64,000 bases of DNA from the NCBI GenBank assembly GCA_017308575.1, contig JAFKEQ010000004.1:62001-126000 (forward strand), in the 5' to 3' direction. The position numbers and the translations under genes are program-made. The notes below the pieces were generated by a model. That model ran no database searches and was not told the origin of the DNA. It was given only the letters and a program-made list of their open reading frames with translations. Below, piece after piece: positions 36,759-45,053 of the stretch; the stretch's first letter is position 1; each line of letters starts with the position of its first letter. Origin of the DNA: Afipia sp. (GTDB lineage Bacteria > Pseudomonadota > Alphaproteobacteria > Rhizobiales > Xanthobacteraceae).

Positions 36759-37991
36759 ATGGACCTGCAGCGCAAGCTCGAAATTCTGGCCGATGCCGCC
36801 AAATACGATGCCTCCTGCGCGTCCAGCGGCACCGAGACGCGCGACAGCCGCGACGGCAAGGGGATGGGCTCGACCGCGCCCGGCATGGGCATTTGCCACT
36901 CCTATGCGCCGGACGGCCGCTGCATCTCGCTGTTGAAGATCCTGCTCACCAACGCCTGCAACTACGACTGCCTTTATTGCGTCAACCGCGCCTCCTCCAA
37001 CGTGCAGCGCGCGCGTTTCACCGTGGAGGAAGCTGTCAGACTGACGCTGGATTTCTACCGGCGCAATTATATCGAAGGACTGTTCCTCTCGTCGGGTATT
37101 ATTCGCAGCCCCGACTACACCATGGAGCAAGTGGTGCGCGTCGCGCGAAGCCTGCGCGAGGATCACCACTTCCGCGGCTACATCCATCTCAAGACCATTC
37201 CCGAAGCCGACGACGCGCTGATTGCCGAAGCCGGAAAATATGCCGACCGCCTCAGCATCAACATCGAAGTCCCGACCGAAAGCAGTCTTTCAAAACTTGC
37301 GCCGGAAAAGGATGTGCGCGCCATCCGCCGCACCATGGGACGGCTGCGGCTCAGGCTCGACGAAGCCAGCGAGGCACGGAAGACCAAGCACGCGCCGCGC
37401 TTCGCCCCCGCGGGCCAGAGCACGCAGATGATCGTAGGCGCGGACACATCGAACGATCAGACCATTCTGGAAACCAGCGCCAATCTCTACGGCTCCTACA
37501 GGCTCAAGCGCGTTTATTATTCCGCCTTCAGCCCGATCCCGGATTCAAGCCGCAGCCTGCCGTTGCAGGCGCCGCCCTTGGTGCGCGAGCATCGCCTCTA
37601 TCAGGCGGACTGGCTGATGCGGTTCTATGGGTTTGAGATTGGGGAGATCACCGATCCGCTCGAAGGCGGCATGCTGCCGCTCGACATCGATCCGAAACTG
37701 GCCTGGGCGCTGCGCCATCGCGAACGCTTCCCGCTCGACATCAACCGCGCCAGCCGCGAAGACCTGCTGCGCGTGCCGGGCCTCGGCGTGAAAAGCGTGG
37801 ACCGCATCATTTCAGCGCGGCGTGTCACGCATCTGCGCGCGGCCGATCTCGCCCGGCTCAATGTTCCCCGCAACAAGGCGCTGCCTTTTCTCGTCATGTC
37901 CGACCACAAGCCATCGGCCGCGCTGCTCGACAGCAGACGGCTGCTCGAACGCTTCCGGCCACCGGCGCAACAACTGGGACTTGGATTTTGA
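36759..37991 (+). CDS. Putative DNA modification/repair radical SAM protein (TIGR03916-like)
   Basis: This 410-residue radical SAM enzyme probably acts on DNA. The 4Fe-4S cluster motif CxxxCxxC is formed by Cys67, Cys71 and Cys74 (TNACNYDCLYCVNR). The C-terminal region contains a helix-hairpin-helix DNA-binding element, REDLLRVPGLGVKSVDRIISA, near 333-353. This architecture matches the radical SAM family that is linked to UdgX-like glycosylases. Its stop overlaps the next start (TTGA), so the pair is co-translated. The reaction is unknown. Divergence from imuA across an SOS box points to a role after DNA damage. Confidence 0.88.
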   Translation: MDLQRKLEILADAAKYDASCASSGTETRDSRDGKGMGSTAPGMGICHSYAPDGRCISLLKILLTNACNYDCLYCVNRASSNVQRARFTVEEAVRLTLDFYRRNYIEGLFLSSGIIRSPDYTMEQVVRVARSLREDHHFRGYIHLKTIPEADDALIAEAGKYADRLSINIEVPTESSLSKLAPEKDVRAIRRTMGRLRLRLDEASEARKTKHAPRFAPAGQSTQMIVGADTSNDQTILETSANLYGSYRLKRVYYSAFSPIPDSSRSLPLQAPPLVREHRLYQADWLMRFYGFEIGEITDPLEGGMLPLDIDPKLAWALRHRERFPLDINRASREDLLRVPGLGVKSVDRIISARRVTHLRAADLARLNVPRNKALPFLVMSDHKPSAALLDSRRLLERFRPPAQQLGLGF

Positions 37992-39433
37992 CCCTGCACA
38001 CCATCATCCTCGGCAGCGAAACGGATTTTGCCGGCTGGCGCGATGCCGCGCGGGCGCTGGCGCTTGCGAACGTGCCGCCGGAGCACATCACATGGACCGT
38101 CAAGGGCCGAGCCGCGCAACTGTTCGAACCGACTTCCCTGCCTCCGGCCGATCCGGACCGAACGTTCACGGTGCCCGCGGCCTTCGTCGACCTCGCAAGC
38201 ATCGCCATTCTCAACCGCAATCCAGAGCGCTTCGCGCGGCTCTATCGCCTGCTGTGGCGGCTGCGCGACACGCCGCGCCTGATCGAGGATGCCACCGATC
38301 CCGATGTCGCTATCCTGCAGAAGTTCGCGCGGGAGGTTCGCCGCGACGAACACAAGATGCATGCCTTCGTCCGCTTCCGCGAACTCGGCCGCGGCAAGGA
38401 GGCCCGTTTCGTCGCGTGGTTCGAGCCCGAACATCATATCGTCGAACTGGCGGCGCCGTTTTTCGCGCGGCGCTTCGCTGACATGCCTTGGTCGATCCTG
38501 ACGCCGGAACGTTGCGTCCATTGGGACGGGCGGGACACGGTTTTCACCGAAGGCGCGGCAAAGTCCGACAGCCCGTCCAGCGATCCGCTCGAAGACATCT
38601 GGCGCAGCTACTATGCCAATATCTTCAATCCCGCCCGGCTGAAGATCAAAGCCATGCAGGCCGAAATGCCGAAGAAATACTGGCGGAACCTTCCCGAGGC
38701 TTCCCTGATTGACCCGTTGATCGCAAACGCGGCACGGACGACGCAGGCCATGATCGAACGTGAAGCTCCAGTCCCGCGCCCGTCGCGGCAGCGGAAGGAG
38801 GAACCGATAATGGCATCGCCCGCCCACATCAAATCCGAAAGTCTTGCCGCGCTGCGCGCCGAGGCCGCCGACTGCCGCGCCTGTCATTTGTGGAAAGACG
38901 CGACGCAAACGGTGTTCGGCGAAGGCCCGCGCCATGCGCCGATCATGCTGGTGGGCGAACAGCCGGGCGACAAGGAAGACCTCGCAGGCAAGCCGTTCGT
39001 CGGCCCCGCCGGTCAGGTGCTCAACCGCGCGCTGGACGAAGCCGGCATCGATCGCGACAAGGTCTATGTCACCAATGCCGTGAAGCATTTCAAATTCGTG
39101 CCGCGCGGAAAAATCCGCCTGCACCAGAAGCCGAACACGCCGGAAATTAAAGCGTGCCGTCCGTGGTATGAACGTGAACTCGCAGCGGTGAAACCTGCGC
39201 TGGTGGTGGCGATGGGCGCAACCGCCGCGCAGAGCGTGTTCGGCAAGATCACGCCGATCGGCAAGAACCGCGGCCACCTGATCGATCTCGATGAAGCAAA
39301 AGCGCTGGTGACGGTGCATCCGTCCTATCTGCTGCGCCTGCCGGATGCGGACGCGAAGGAGCGCGAATACGCCAACTTCGTGAAGGACCTGAAGCTGGCA
39401 GCGTCGTTCCTGCATAAGCTGAAGGCGGCGTAG
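37988..39433 (+). CDS. udgX: UdgX-type uracil-DNA binding protein fused to an N-terminal DUF4130-like domain
   Basis: A two-part protein of 481 residues. The N-terminal region (about 1-250) matches the radical-SAM-linked DUF4130 family (EVRRDEHKMHAFVRFRE). The C-terminal region (about 280-481) is a UdgX-class uracil-DNA glycosylase: GEQPGD at 323-328, VTNAVKHFKF, and HPSY at 444-447. The R-loop RGKIRLHQKPN carries His379, the position of the covalently attacking His109 of M. smegmatis UdgX. Cys296, Cys299 and Cys390 are likely Fe-S ligands. The start is a TTG that overlaps the previous stop by 4 bp. In mycobacteria UdgX forms a suicide bond with abasic sites. Confidence 0.88.
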   Translation: MTLHTIILGSETDFAGWRDAARALALANVPPEHITWTVKGRAAQLFEPTSLPPADPDRTFTVPAAFVDLASIAILNRNPERFARLYRLLWRLRDTPRLIEDATDPDVAILQKFAREVRRDEHKMHAFVRFRELGRGKEARFVAWFEPEHHIVELAAPFFARRFADMPWSILTPERCVHWDGRDTVFTEGAAKSDSPSSDPLEDIWRSYYANIFNPARLKIKAMQAEMPKKYWRNLPEASLIDPLIANAARTTQAMIEREAPVPRPSRQRKEEPIMASPAHIKSESLAALRAEAADCRACHLWKDATQTVFGEGPRHAPIMLVGEQPGDKEDLAGKPFVGPAGQVLNRALDEAGIDRDKVYVTNAVKHFKFVPRGKIRLHQKPNTPEIKACRPWYERELAAVKPALVVAMGATAAQSVFGKITPIGKNRGHLIDLDEAKALVTVHPSYLLRLPDADAKEREYANFVKDLKLAASFLHKLKAA

Positions 39434-39439
39434 CCAGCC

Positions 39440-39521
39440 GTCATTGCGAGGAGCACTTGCGACGAAGCAATCCATCTTTTTGATTCAAAGAATGGATTGC
39501 TTCGCTTCGCTCGCAATGACG
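39440..39521. repeat. REP-like palindromic element, family A (copy 2)
   Basis: GTCATTGCGAGGAGC and GCTTCGCTCGCAATGAC form the outer arms, and GAAGCAATCCA pairs with TGGATTGCTTC inside. It is the same family as at 30863 and 58156 and sits between the converging ends of udgX and the DUF892 gene. Confidence 0.88.
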
Positions 39522-39569
39522 GTTGATGGCGTCCGTACTCATCCCCGCAAGAGCGGGGTGAGGGAGAAA

Positions 39570-40073
39570 TTACGCCGCCATCGCTTCGGAATTCACACCG
39601 GCCAGCGCCAGACCGGTAAGCGCCTCGTCGGTCTTGTGCTCCTGCTGCAGCGTTTCATCGAGCAGGCGCACAGCCTCTTTCATCCCGAGCTTGGTAGCCC
39701 AGGCCTTCAGGGTTCCGTAGCGCGAGATTTCGTAGTGCTCGACGGCCTGCGCCGCGGCCAGAAGCCCGGCGTCCAGTGCCTCGGTCCCCTTGTACTCGGT
39801 CATGATTTCCTTGCCCTCTTCAAGGATGCCCATGATGGCGTCGCAGGTCTTGCCCCGGGCCGGCTTGTCGAGCAGCTCGAAAATCTGTTCCAGCCGCTCC
39901 ACCTGGCCTTCGGTCTCGACCTCGTGCTTTTCGAAGGCCGCGCGCAGATCGTCGGAATGGGCGGCTTTCGCCATCTTCGGAAGCGCCTTCAGGATGTGCT
40001 TCTCGGCGAAATAAATGTCCTTGAGGGTATCGAGAAAAAGATCGTTGAGATCCTTGTCTTTCGCGGCAGCCAT
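39570..40073 (-). CDS. DUF892/YciE-YciF ferritin-like stress protein
   Basis: This 167-residue four-helix-bundle protein belongs to the YciE/YciF family. The start DLNDLFLDTLKDIYFAEKHILKALPKM and the late AVEHYEISRYGTLKAWA are the two helices that carry the conserved metal-binding Glu/His residues (Glu in AEKH, EHYE). Relatives are typical general-stress, osmotic or stationary-phase proteins of alphaproteobacteria. A GGAAC-N16-CGTT promoter on the same strand lies 44-68 bp before the ATG at 40073, indicating control by the EcfG-type general stress sigma factor. The exact biochemical role is unknown. Confidence 0.92.
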   Translation of the reverse strand: MAAAKDKDLNDLFLDTLKDIYFAEKHILKALPKMAKAAHSDDLRAAFEKHEVETEGQVERLEQIFELLDKPARGKTCDAIMGILEEGKEIMTEYKGTEALDAGLLAAAQAVEHYEISRYGTLKAWATKLGMKEAVRLLDETLQQEHKTDEALTGLALAGVNSEAMAA

Positions 40074-40116
40074 GATGCTTCACTCCGGTTGTGGTGACGG
40101 GTCATTCCCGCCTCCC

Positions 40117-40141
40117 AACGCGACGTGGTGCAAAGTGTTCC
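40117..40141 (-). promoter_or_regulatory. General stress (EcfG-type) promoter GGAAC-N16-CGTT for the DUF892 gene
   Basis: On the minus strand GGAAC (40141-40137) and CGTT (40120-40117) are spaced by 16 bp, exactly the alphaproteobacterial EcfG/sigma-EcfG consensus. It is in the right orientation and distance to the DUF892 start at 40073. Genes of this family are common general stress regulon members. Confidence 0.8.
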
Positions 40142-40167
40142 GGGCGGCCGTGAAAAGACGGAGCCGG

Positions 40168-41343
40168 TCAGCCCGCGAGCTGGGTTTCGACCAGCCTGAT
40201 CCAGTAGGACGAGCCGTAGACAATGGCGTCGTCGTTAAAATTGTAGGCGGGATGATGCAGCCCGGCGCTGTCGCCGTTGCCGATGAAGATGAAGGCCCCC
40301 GGCCGGGCCTCCAGCATATAGGCGAAGTCCTCCGCGCCCATCACCGGCGGAATGTCGGAACTGACATTGCTCTCGCCCGCGATATCGGTGGCGACCCGCG
40401 CGGCAATCTCCGTTTCCGCCGCGTGATTGACCAGAACCGGATAGCTACGCTCGTAGTTGAGCGTGATCTTCGCGCCCGACAGTTGCGCCACGCCGTTGAC
40501 GACTTCGCCGACACGCTGCTCGATCAGGTCGCGCACCTCCGGCGTTAGGCTGCGCGCGGTGCCGCGCAGTTCGGCGGTCTGCGGAATGACGTTGCGGGCA
40601 TTGCCCGCGTGAAACTCGCAGATCGAGATCACCGCCGCATCCAGCGGATCGACGCTGCGCGAGACGATGGACTGCAGAGCCGTAATCAGTTGCGATCCGA
40701 TCAGCACTGAATCGATGCTCTTGTGCGGGCGTGCGGCATGGCCGCCGAGGCCCTCGATCTGAATGTTGATGTGATCGGTCGCGGCCATGGCCGGACCAAC
40801 GCGCGTCGCGAAGGTGCCGATCGGCATCCCCGGCGAATTGTGCATGCCGTAGACCTGATCGATGCGGAAACGCTCCATCAGGCCGTCCTTGATCATGGCG
40901 TCCGCGCCCGCGCCGCCCTCTTCTGCCGGCTGGAAGATCATCACCGCATCGCCCGCGAAATTCCGCGTCTCGGCGAGATAGCGCGCCGCGCCAAGCAGCA
41001 TCGCGGTGTGGCCGTCGTGACCGCAGGCGTGCATCTTGCCTTGCACCGTCGAGGCATACGGCAACCCGGTTTCTTCCTCGATCGGCAGCGCGTCCATGTC
41101 GGCGCGCAGGCCGATGCCTTTCAGGTCGCCGCCGTCGGCGCTCTTGCGGCCCTTGATGACGCCGACCACGCCGGTGCGGCCGATGCCGGTCACAACCTGG
41201 TCGCAGCCGAATTCGCGCAGACGGTCCGCGACGAAGGCGGCGGTGCGATGCACATCGTACATCAATTCCGGGTTGGCATGCAGATCGCGCCGCCAGCGCG
41301 TGATGTCGGGTTGCAGATCGGCGACGCGGTTGACGATGGGCAC
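40168..41343 (-). CDS. M20 family amidohydrolase (hippurate hydrolase/N-acyl amino acid type)
   Basis: This 391-residue zinc-type peptidase of subfamily M20D removes acyl or carbamoyl groups from amino acids. The metal ligands and base are visible: Asp82 (RADMDALP), HACGHDGH at 105-112, and EE at 141-142 (PAEEGGAGA). The dimerisation (lid) domain with GLGGHAARPHKS follows at about 185-300. The end, PAYNFNDDAI, is typical of hippurate hydrolase/IAA-amino acid hydrolase relatives. The ATG at 41343 is the first in frame. The gene is divergent from the GMC oxidoreductase. The real substrate is not determined by the sequence. Confidence 0.93.
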   Translation of the reverse strand: MPIVNRVADLQPDITRWRRDLHANPELMYDVHRTAAFVADRLREFGCDQVVTGIGRTGVVGVIKGRKSADGGDLKGIGLRADMDALPIEEETGLPYASTVQGKMHACGHDGHTAMLLGAARYLAETRNFAGDAVMIFQPAEEGGAGADAMIKDGLMERFRIDQVYGMHNSPGMPIGTFATRVGPAMAATDHINIQIEGLGGHAARPHKSIDSVLIGSQLITALQSIVSRSVDPLDAAVISICEFHAGNARNVIPQTAELRGTARSLTPEVRDLIEQRVGEVVNGVAQLSGAKITLNYERSYPVLVNHAAETEIAARVATDIAGESNVSSDIPPVMGAEDFAYMLEARPGAFIFIGNGDSAGLHHPAYNFNDDAIVYGSSYWIRLVETQLAG

Positions 41344-41496
41344 GATAAAACCTCATGAAAAAATGAGACAGGCAAGCTAGCACGAGCTAGCGCCGGACCC
41401 AACATCCGCGCAAACGCCAATTGCACGGGATCGGACTATACAGCGCCCCCCGCACGGGGCCATAAAGTGTGACGAACACAAAACAATGAAGCCGGG

Positions 41497-43122
41497 ATGA
41501 CAATGCCGAAGCGCCTCGAGGGAGATTTCGATTACATCGTCGTTGGGGCCGGCACCGCCGGTTGCATCGTCGCCAACCGCCTCTCCGCCGACTCGCGCAA
41601 GCGCGTTTTGATTCTCGAAGCCGGCGGCCGGGATAACTGGATCTGGTTTCACATCCCGGTCGGCTATCTGTTCGCCATCGGCAATCCGCGCTCCGACTGG
41701 ATGTTTAAGACCGAACCGGAGGCTGGGCTCAACGGCCGTGCGCTGGCCTATCCACGCGGCAAGGTGATCGGCGGATCGTCCGCGATCAACGCCATGATCT
41801 CGATGCGCGGTCAGGCGGCGGATTACGATCACTGGCGGCAATTGGGACTGACCGGCTGGGGCTGGGACGATGTCCTGCCCGCGTTCAAAAGACTCGAGGA
41901 TCATTTCCTCGGCGAGAGCGAGCACCATGGCACCGGCGGCGGCTGGCGGATCGAAGCACCGCGCCTATCATGGGCGGTGCTGGATGCGGTCGCGGAAGCC
42001 GCGCATGAGATGGGAATCCGAAAGACGCCGGATTTCAACACCGGCGACAACGAAGGTATCGGCTATTTCCATGTGAACCAGAAGCGCGGGCGGCGCTGGT
42101 CCTCCGCGCGCGGATTCCTCAAGCCCGCACTGACACGGCCGAACCTGCGGCTGGAAACCGATGTGCTGGTCCACAAGATTATCGTCGAGAACGGTCGCGC
42201 CACCGGCGTGCGCTTCCGCCAGGGCGGCGAAACCGTCGAGGCTTTCGCCAAAGGCGAAGTGATCCTCTGCTCCGGCTCCGTCGGCTCGACGCAGGTGCTG
42301 CATCGCTCAGGCATCGGCCCGCAAGATTGGCTCGCGCCGCTCGGCATCGAAACGGTACTGGACCGTCAGGGCGTCGGCCGCAACCTGCAGGATCATCTGC
42401 AGCAGCGCGCGATCTACAAGGTCGAAGGCGTGCGCACGCTGAACGAGACTTATTACAACCTGTTCCGGCGCGGCTGGATGGGCGTCGACTATCTGTTGCG
42501 ACGTCGCGGGCCGCTCACCATGGCGCCCTCGCAGCTCGGCATCTTCACCCGCTCGGATTCGCGGCAGGAGCGCGCCAACATCCAGTTTCACGTCCAGCCG
42601 CTATCGCTCGACAAGTTCGGCGAGCCACTGCATCGATTCCCCGCGATCACCATTGCCGCCTGCAACCTGCGCCCGACATCGCGCGGCACCATCCGCATCA
42701 AGTCCGGCGAGATCGATCAGGCTCCGGCCATCGCACCGAACTATCTGTCCACGCCGGAAGACCGGCAGGTCGCCGCTGATGCGATCCGCGTCACGCGCCG
42801 CCTGATGACGCAGCACGCGCTCAGCGCCTATCATCCGAGCGAATATCTCCCCGGCCCGTCGGTCGGCGACGACGACGCGTCGCTGGCGAAAGCGGCGGGC
42901 GACATCGGCACCACGATCTTCCATCCTGTCGGTACCGCGAAGATGGGCAGCGCCAGCGATCCGCTTGCCGTGGTGGACGAACGCCTGCGCGTTCACGGGC
43001 TCAAGGGCCTGCGCGTGGTCGATGCGTCGGTGATGCCGACCATCACGTCCGGCAACACCAACACACCCACCGCGATGATCGCGGAAAAGGGTTCGGCGAT
43101 GATTGTCGAGGATGGGCAGTAA
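41497..43122 (+). CDS. GMC family FAD-dependent oxidoreductase (choline/alcohol dehydrogenase-like)
   Basis: This 541-residue flavoenzyme oxidises an alcohol. The N-terminal FAD-binding motif DYIVVGAGTAGC covers residues 12-23, followed by ILEAGGRD. The second GMC signature is GSVGSTQVLHRSGIGP at about 259-274. The C-terminal active-site motif FHPVGTAKMG contains the catalytic His, and SGNTNTPTAMIAEKG closes the FAD site. It resembles AlkJ/BetA-type dehydrogenases rather than cholesterol oxidase. ATG at 41497 is used; an internal ATG two codons later is also possible. It converges with the carboxylase gene across a REP element. There is no BADH or choline regulator nearby, so choline is unlikely to be the sole substrate. 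Confidence 0.93.
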   Translation: MTMPKRLEGDFDYIVVGAGTAGCIVANRLSADSRKRVLILEAGGRDNWIWFHIPVGYLFAIGNPRSDWMFKTEPEAGLNGRALAYPRGKVIGGSSAINAMISMRGQAADYDHWRQLGLTGWGWDDVLPAFKRLEDHFLGESEHHGTGGGWRIEAPRLSWAVLDAVAEAAHEMGIRKTPDFNTGDNEGIGYFHVNQKRGRRWSSARGFLKPALTRPNLRLETDVLVHKIIVENGRATGVRFRQGGETVEAFAKGEVILCSGSVGSTQVLHRSGIGPQDWLAPLGIETVLDRQGVGRNLQDHLQQRAIYKVEGVRTLNETYYNLFRRGWMGVDYLLRRRGPLTMAPSQLGIFTRSDSRQERANIQFHVQPLSLDKFGEPLHRFPAITIAACNLRPTSRGTIRIKSGEIDQAPAIAPNYLSTPEDRQVAADAIRVTRRLMTQHALSAYHPSEYLPGPSVGDDDASLAKAAGDIGTTIFHPVGTAKMGSASDPLAVVDERLRVHGLKGLRVVDASVMPTITSGNTNTPTAMIAEKGSAMIVEDGQ

Positions 43123-43158
43123 TCAGAGTCCGTTATCGGTAACACAACAGACTCTGAC

Positions 43159-43245
43159 GTCATCACCGGGCTTGTCCCGGTGATCCCGATGCATTGAGCA
43201 CGGCGCCCCGGAATCGGGAAGGCTGGGACAAGCCCGGCCATGACA
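43159..43245. repeat. REP-like palindromic element, family C
   Basis: GTCATCACCGGGCTTGTCCC and the downstream GGGACAAGCCCGGCCATGAC form an imperfect inverted repeat over 87 bp. This is a third palindrome family, distinct from A and B. It lies between the converging ends of the GMC and acyl-CoA carboxylase genes. Confidence 0.8.
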
Positions 43246-43254
43246 ACGCCAATA

Positions 43255-44811
43255 TTATGGCCTCACCGCCATCTGCGCCGGGCCCGGCGTGCGCAGCGGC
43301 TCGGCGAGACGCGCAAACTCGCACAGCAATGAGCGGGTCTTGCGCGGATCGATGATCTCCTCCACCCAGAACTTCTCCGCCGAGCGGAACGGCGAGCGCA
43401 GCTTGTTGAGCCGGTCCTCGATTTCCGCCAGCTTGGCCTTGGGATCCTCTGCCGCATCGAGATCGGCGCGATAAGCCGCCTCAATGCCGCCTTCCAGCGG
43501 CAGCGATCCCCAGTAACCCGAGGGCCAGGCGTAGCGCAGCGAGAACCGCCCGGCGGGCTGATGCACCACGCCCGCGACGCCGAACGAATTGCGAATGATG
43601 ATCGTGCACCACGGCACCGTGCTCTGGTTCACGGCGGCCATCGCGCGCACGCCATGGCGGATCGTCGCGGTCTTCTCCGCATCAAGGCCCACTGCGAAAC
43701 CGGGACAATCCATCAGATAGACCACCGGCAGATGAAACGTCTCCGCAAGATCGACCGCGCGCACGACCTTCTGGCAGGTGTCGGCATTCCACGAGCCGCC
43801 ATAGATGAAGGGGTCGCTGGCGAGAACCAGCACGGCGCGCCCCTGCAACCGCGCAAGCCCGGTGATGATCGATCGCCCGAAGTTCTGCCCCATCTCGAAG
43901 AACGAGCCGCGATCCACCACCGACTCGATGATCGGCCGCATCTTGTAGACCTGCTTGCGGTCGCGCGGCACGGCATTGAGCAGCGCTTCGTCGGCGCGCT
44001 CGGGATCGTCGTTGCATGGCACGGTCGGCGGCAGGTCGAACACCGACGACGGCAGATAGGACAGAAACCGCCGCGCGCATTCGAAGGCTTCTTCCTCCGT
44101 CTCGACGGCATGATCGACCGCGCCCGCCTTGGTCTGGATCTGCCAGCCGCCAAGCTCCTTCTTCTCCAGCGCCTGACCGAGCCGCGCCACCACCGGCGGC
44201 CCCGCGACGAACATCGCGGACGATTTCGTCATCACCGAATAATGACTGGCGGCCAGCCGCGCCGCGCCAAGACCCGCGACAGAGCCGAGGCCAAGACCCA
44301 CCACGGGCACGCGCGCCATGTTCGACGTCGTGTACCAGTACCATTCAGTGCCGCCGATTCCGCCCGGCAGATTTGCCGCGCCCTTGGTCTCGATGGTCTT
44401 CACCGAACCGCCGCCGCCGGAGCCTTCGATCACGCGAATGATCGGCAGGCGAAAATCATGCGCCATCTGCTCGGCCATGGTCGGCTTTGCCCAGATCGAC
44501 GCATCCGCCGATCCGCCACGCACGGTGAAATCATCCCCGACAACAACAACAGGACGATCGCTGACTTTGCCCCGACCAAATACGCAATTGGCGGGCGTCA
44601 CGGAAATCAGTTCGCCGCTCTCCGAATATTCGCCGATGCCGGACACCGCGCCGATCTCGTGAAAAGATTTCGGATCGAGCAGCTTGTCGATTCGCTCGCG
44701 GACGGTGAATCGGCCCTGATCGCGCTGCCGCTTGACCTTGTCGGCGCCGCCCATTTCCTTTGCGAACGCTTCCCGGCGCGCGAGTTCGTCGAGTTCAGGC
44801 TTCCAGTTCAT
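43255..44811 (-). CDS. Acyl-CoA carboxylase carboxyltransferase (beta) subunit
   Basis: This 518-residue protein of the propionyl-/methylcrotonyl-/geranyl-CoA carboxylase beta family transfers CO2 from carboxybiotin to an acyl-CoA. The N-terminal crotonase-like half has RFTVRERIDKLLDPKSFHEIG and GGGGSVKTIE. The C-terminal half has FGRSIITGLARLQGRAVLVLAS and VYLMDCPGFAVG, followed by ATIRHGVRAMAAVNQSTVPWCTIIIRNSFGVAG, which builds the oxyanion sites. Two ATGs follow each other; the second (44811) lies 5 bp after AAGGAG and is preferred, the first (44814) only 2 bp. No biotin carboxylase/carrier alpha subunit is encoded nearby, so the partner is elsewhere. Confidence 0.92.
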   Translation of the reverse strand: MNWKPELDELARREAFAKEMGGADKVKRQRDQGRFTVRERIDKLLDPKSFHEIGAVSGIGEYSESGELISVTPANCVFGRGKVSDRPVVVVGDDFTVRGGSADASIWAKPTMAEQMAHDFRLPIIRVIEGSGGGGSVKTIETKGAANLPGGIGGTEWYWYTTSNMARVPVVGLGLGSVAGLGAARLAASHYSVMTKSSAMFVAGPPVVARLGQALEKKELGGWQIQTKAGAVDHAVETEEEAFECARRFLSYLPSSVFDLPPTVPCNDDPERADEALLNAVPRDRKQVYKMRPIIESVVDRGSFFEMGQNFGRSIITGLARLQGRAVLVLASDPFIYGGSWNADTCQKVVRAVDLAETFHLPVVYLMDCPGFAVGLDAEKTATIRHGVRAMAAVNQSTVPWCTIIIRNSFGVAGVVHQPAGRFSLRYAWPSGYWGSLPLEGGIEAAYRADLDAAEDPKAKLAEIEDRLNKLRSPFRSAEKFWVEEIIDPRKTRSLLCEFARLAEPLRTPGPAQMAVRP

Positions 44812-45010
44812 CATCACTCCTTGGCGGCGCGCTGCGAATGCACGTCTTCGTTTCTGTTGAGCGGCAAGACTTGCTTTGCGTACCACGCTACCCCGAGCAA
44901 TCCTCCCTCACAACAAGAAGAGGCTTGCGACGCAACGTGGAGAAACAACTGCTCGCAGGCGTTGCCATGTCCGCTTTGCGATGACATGATCCGTCGAAAT
45001 CAAAAACGCA

Positions 45011-45025
45011 TTCCGCACAGCGGAA
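45011..45025. promoter_or_regulatory. Palindromic operator candidate TTCCGC-N3-GCGGAA
   Basis: A perfect 6-bp inverted repeat with a 3-bp centre (TTCCGC ACA GCGGAA) lies 28 bp before the ATG of the TAXI binding-protein gene. This symmetry and spacing resemble IclR-family operators, but the regulator is not encoded in the window. It may repress or activate the transporter operon. Confidence 0.45.
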
Positions 45026-45053
45026 GCATTTAAAAACAGTGGGGAGGATAATA

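Noticed and set aside
39538..39562. CTCATCCCCGC-AAGA-GCGGGGTGAG hairpin as terminator of the DUF892 gene
   Set aside because: The stem is good but there is no T-run on either strand; it may be part of a repeat, so I did not call it a terminator.
41376..41391. GCTAGC-N4-GCTAGC near the M20 gene start as an operator
   Set aside because: Each half is itself a 6-bp palindrome and short; chance is likely and there is no similar site elsewhere in the window.
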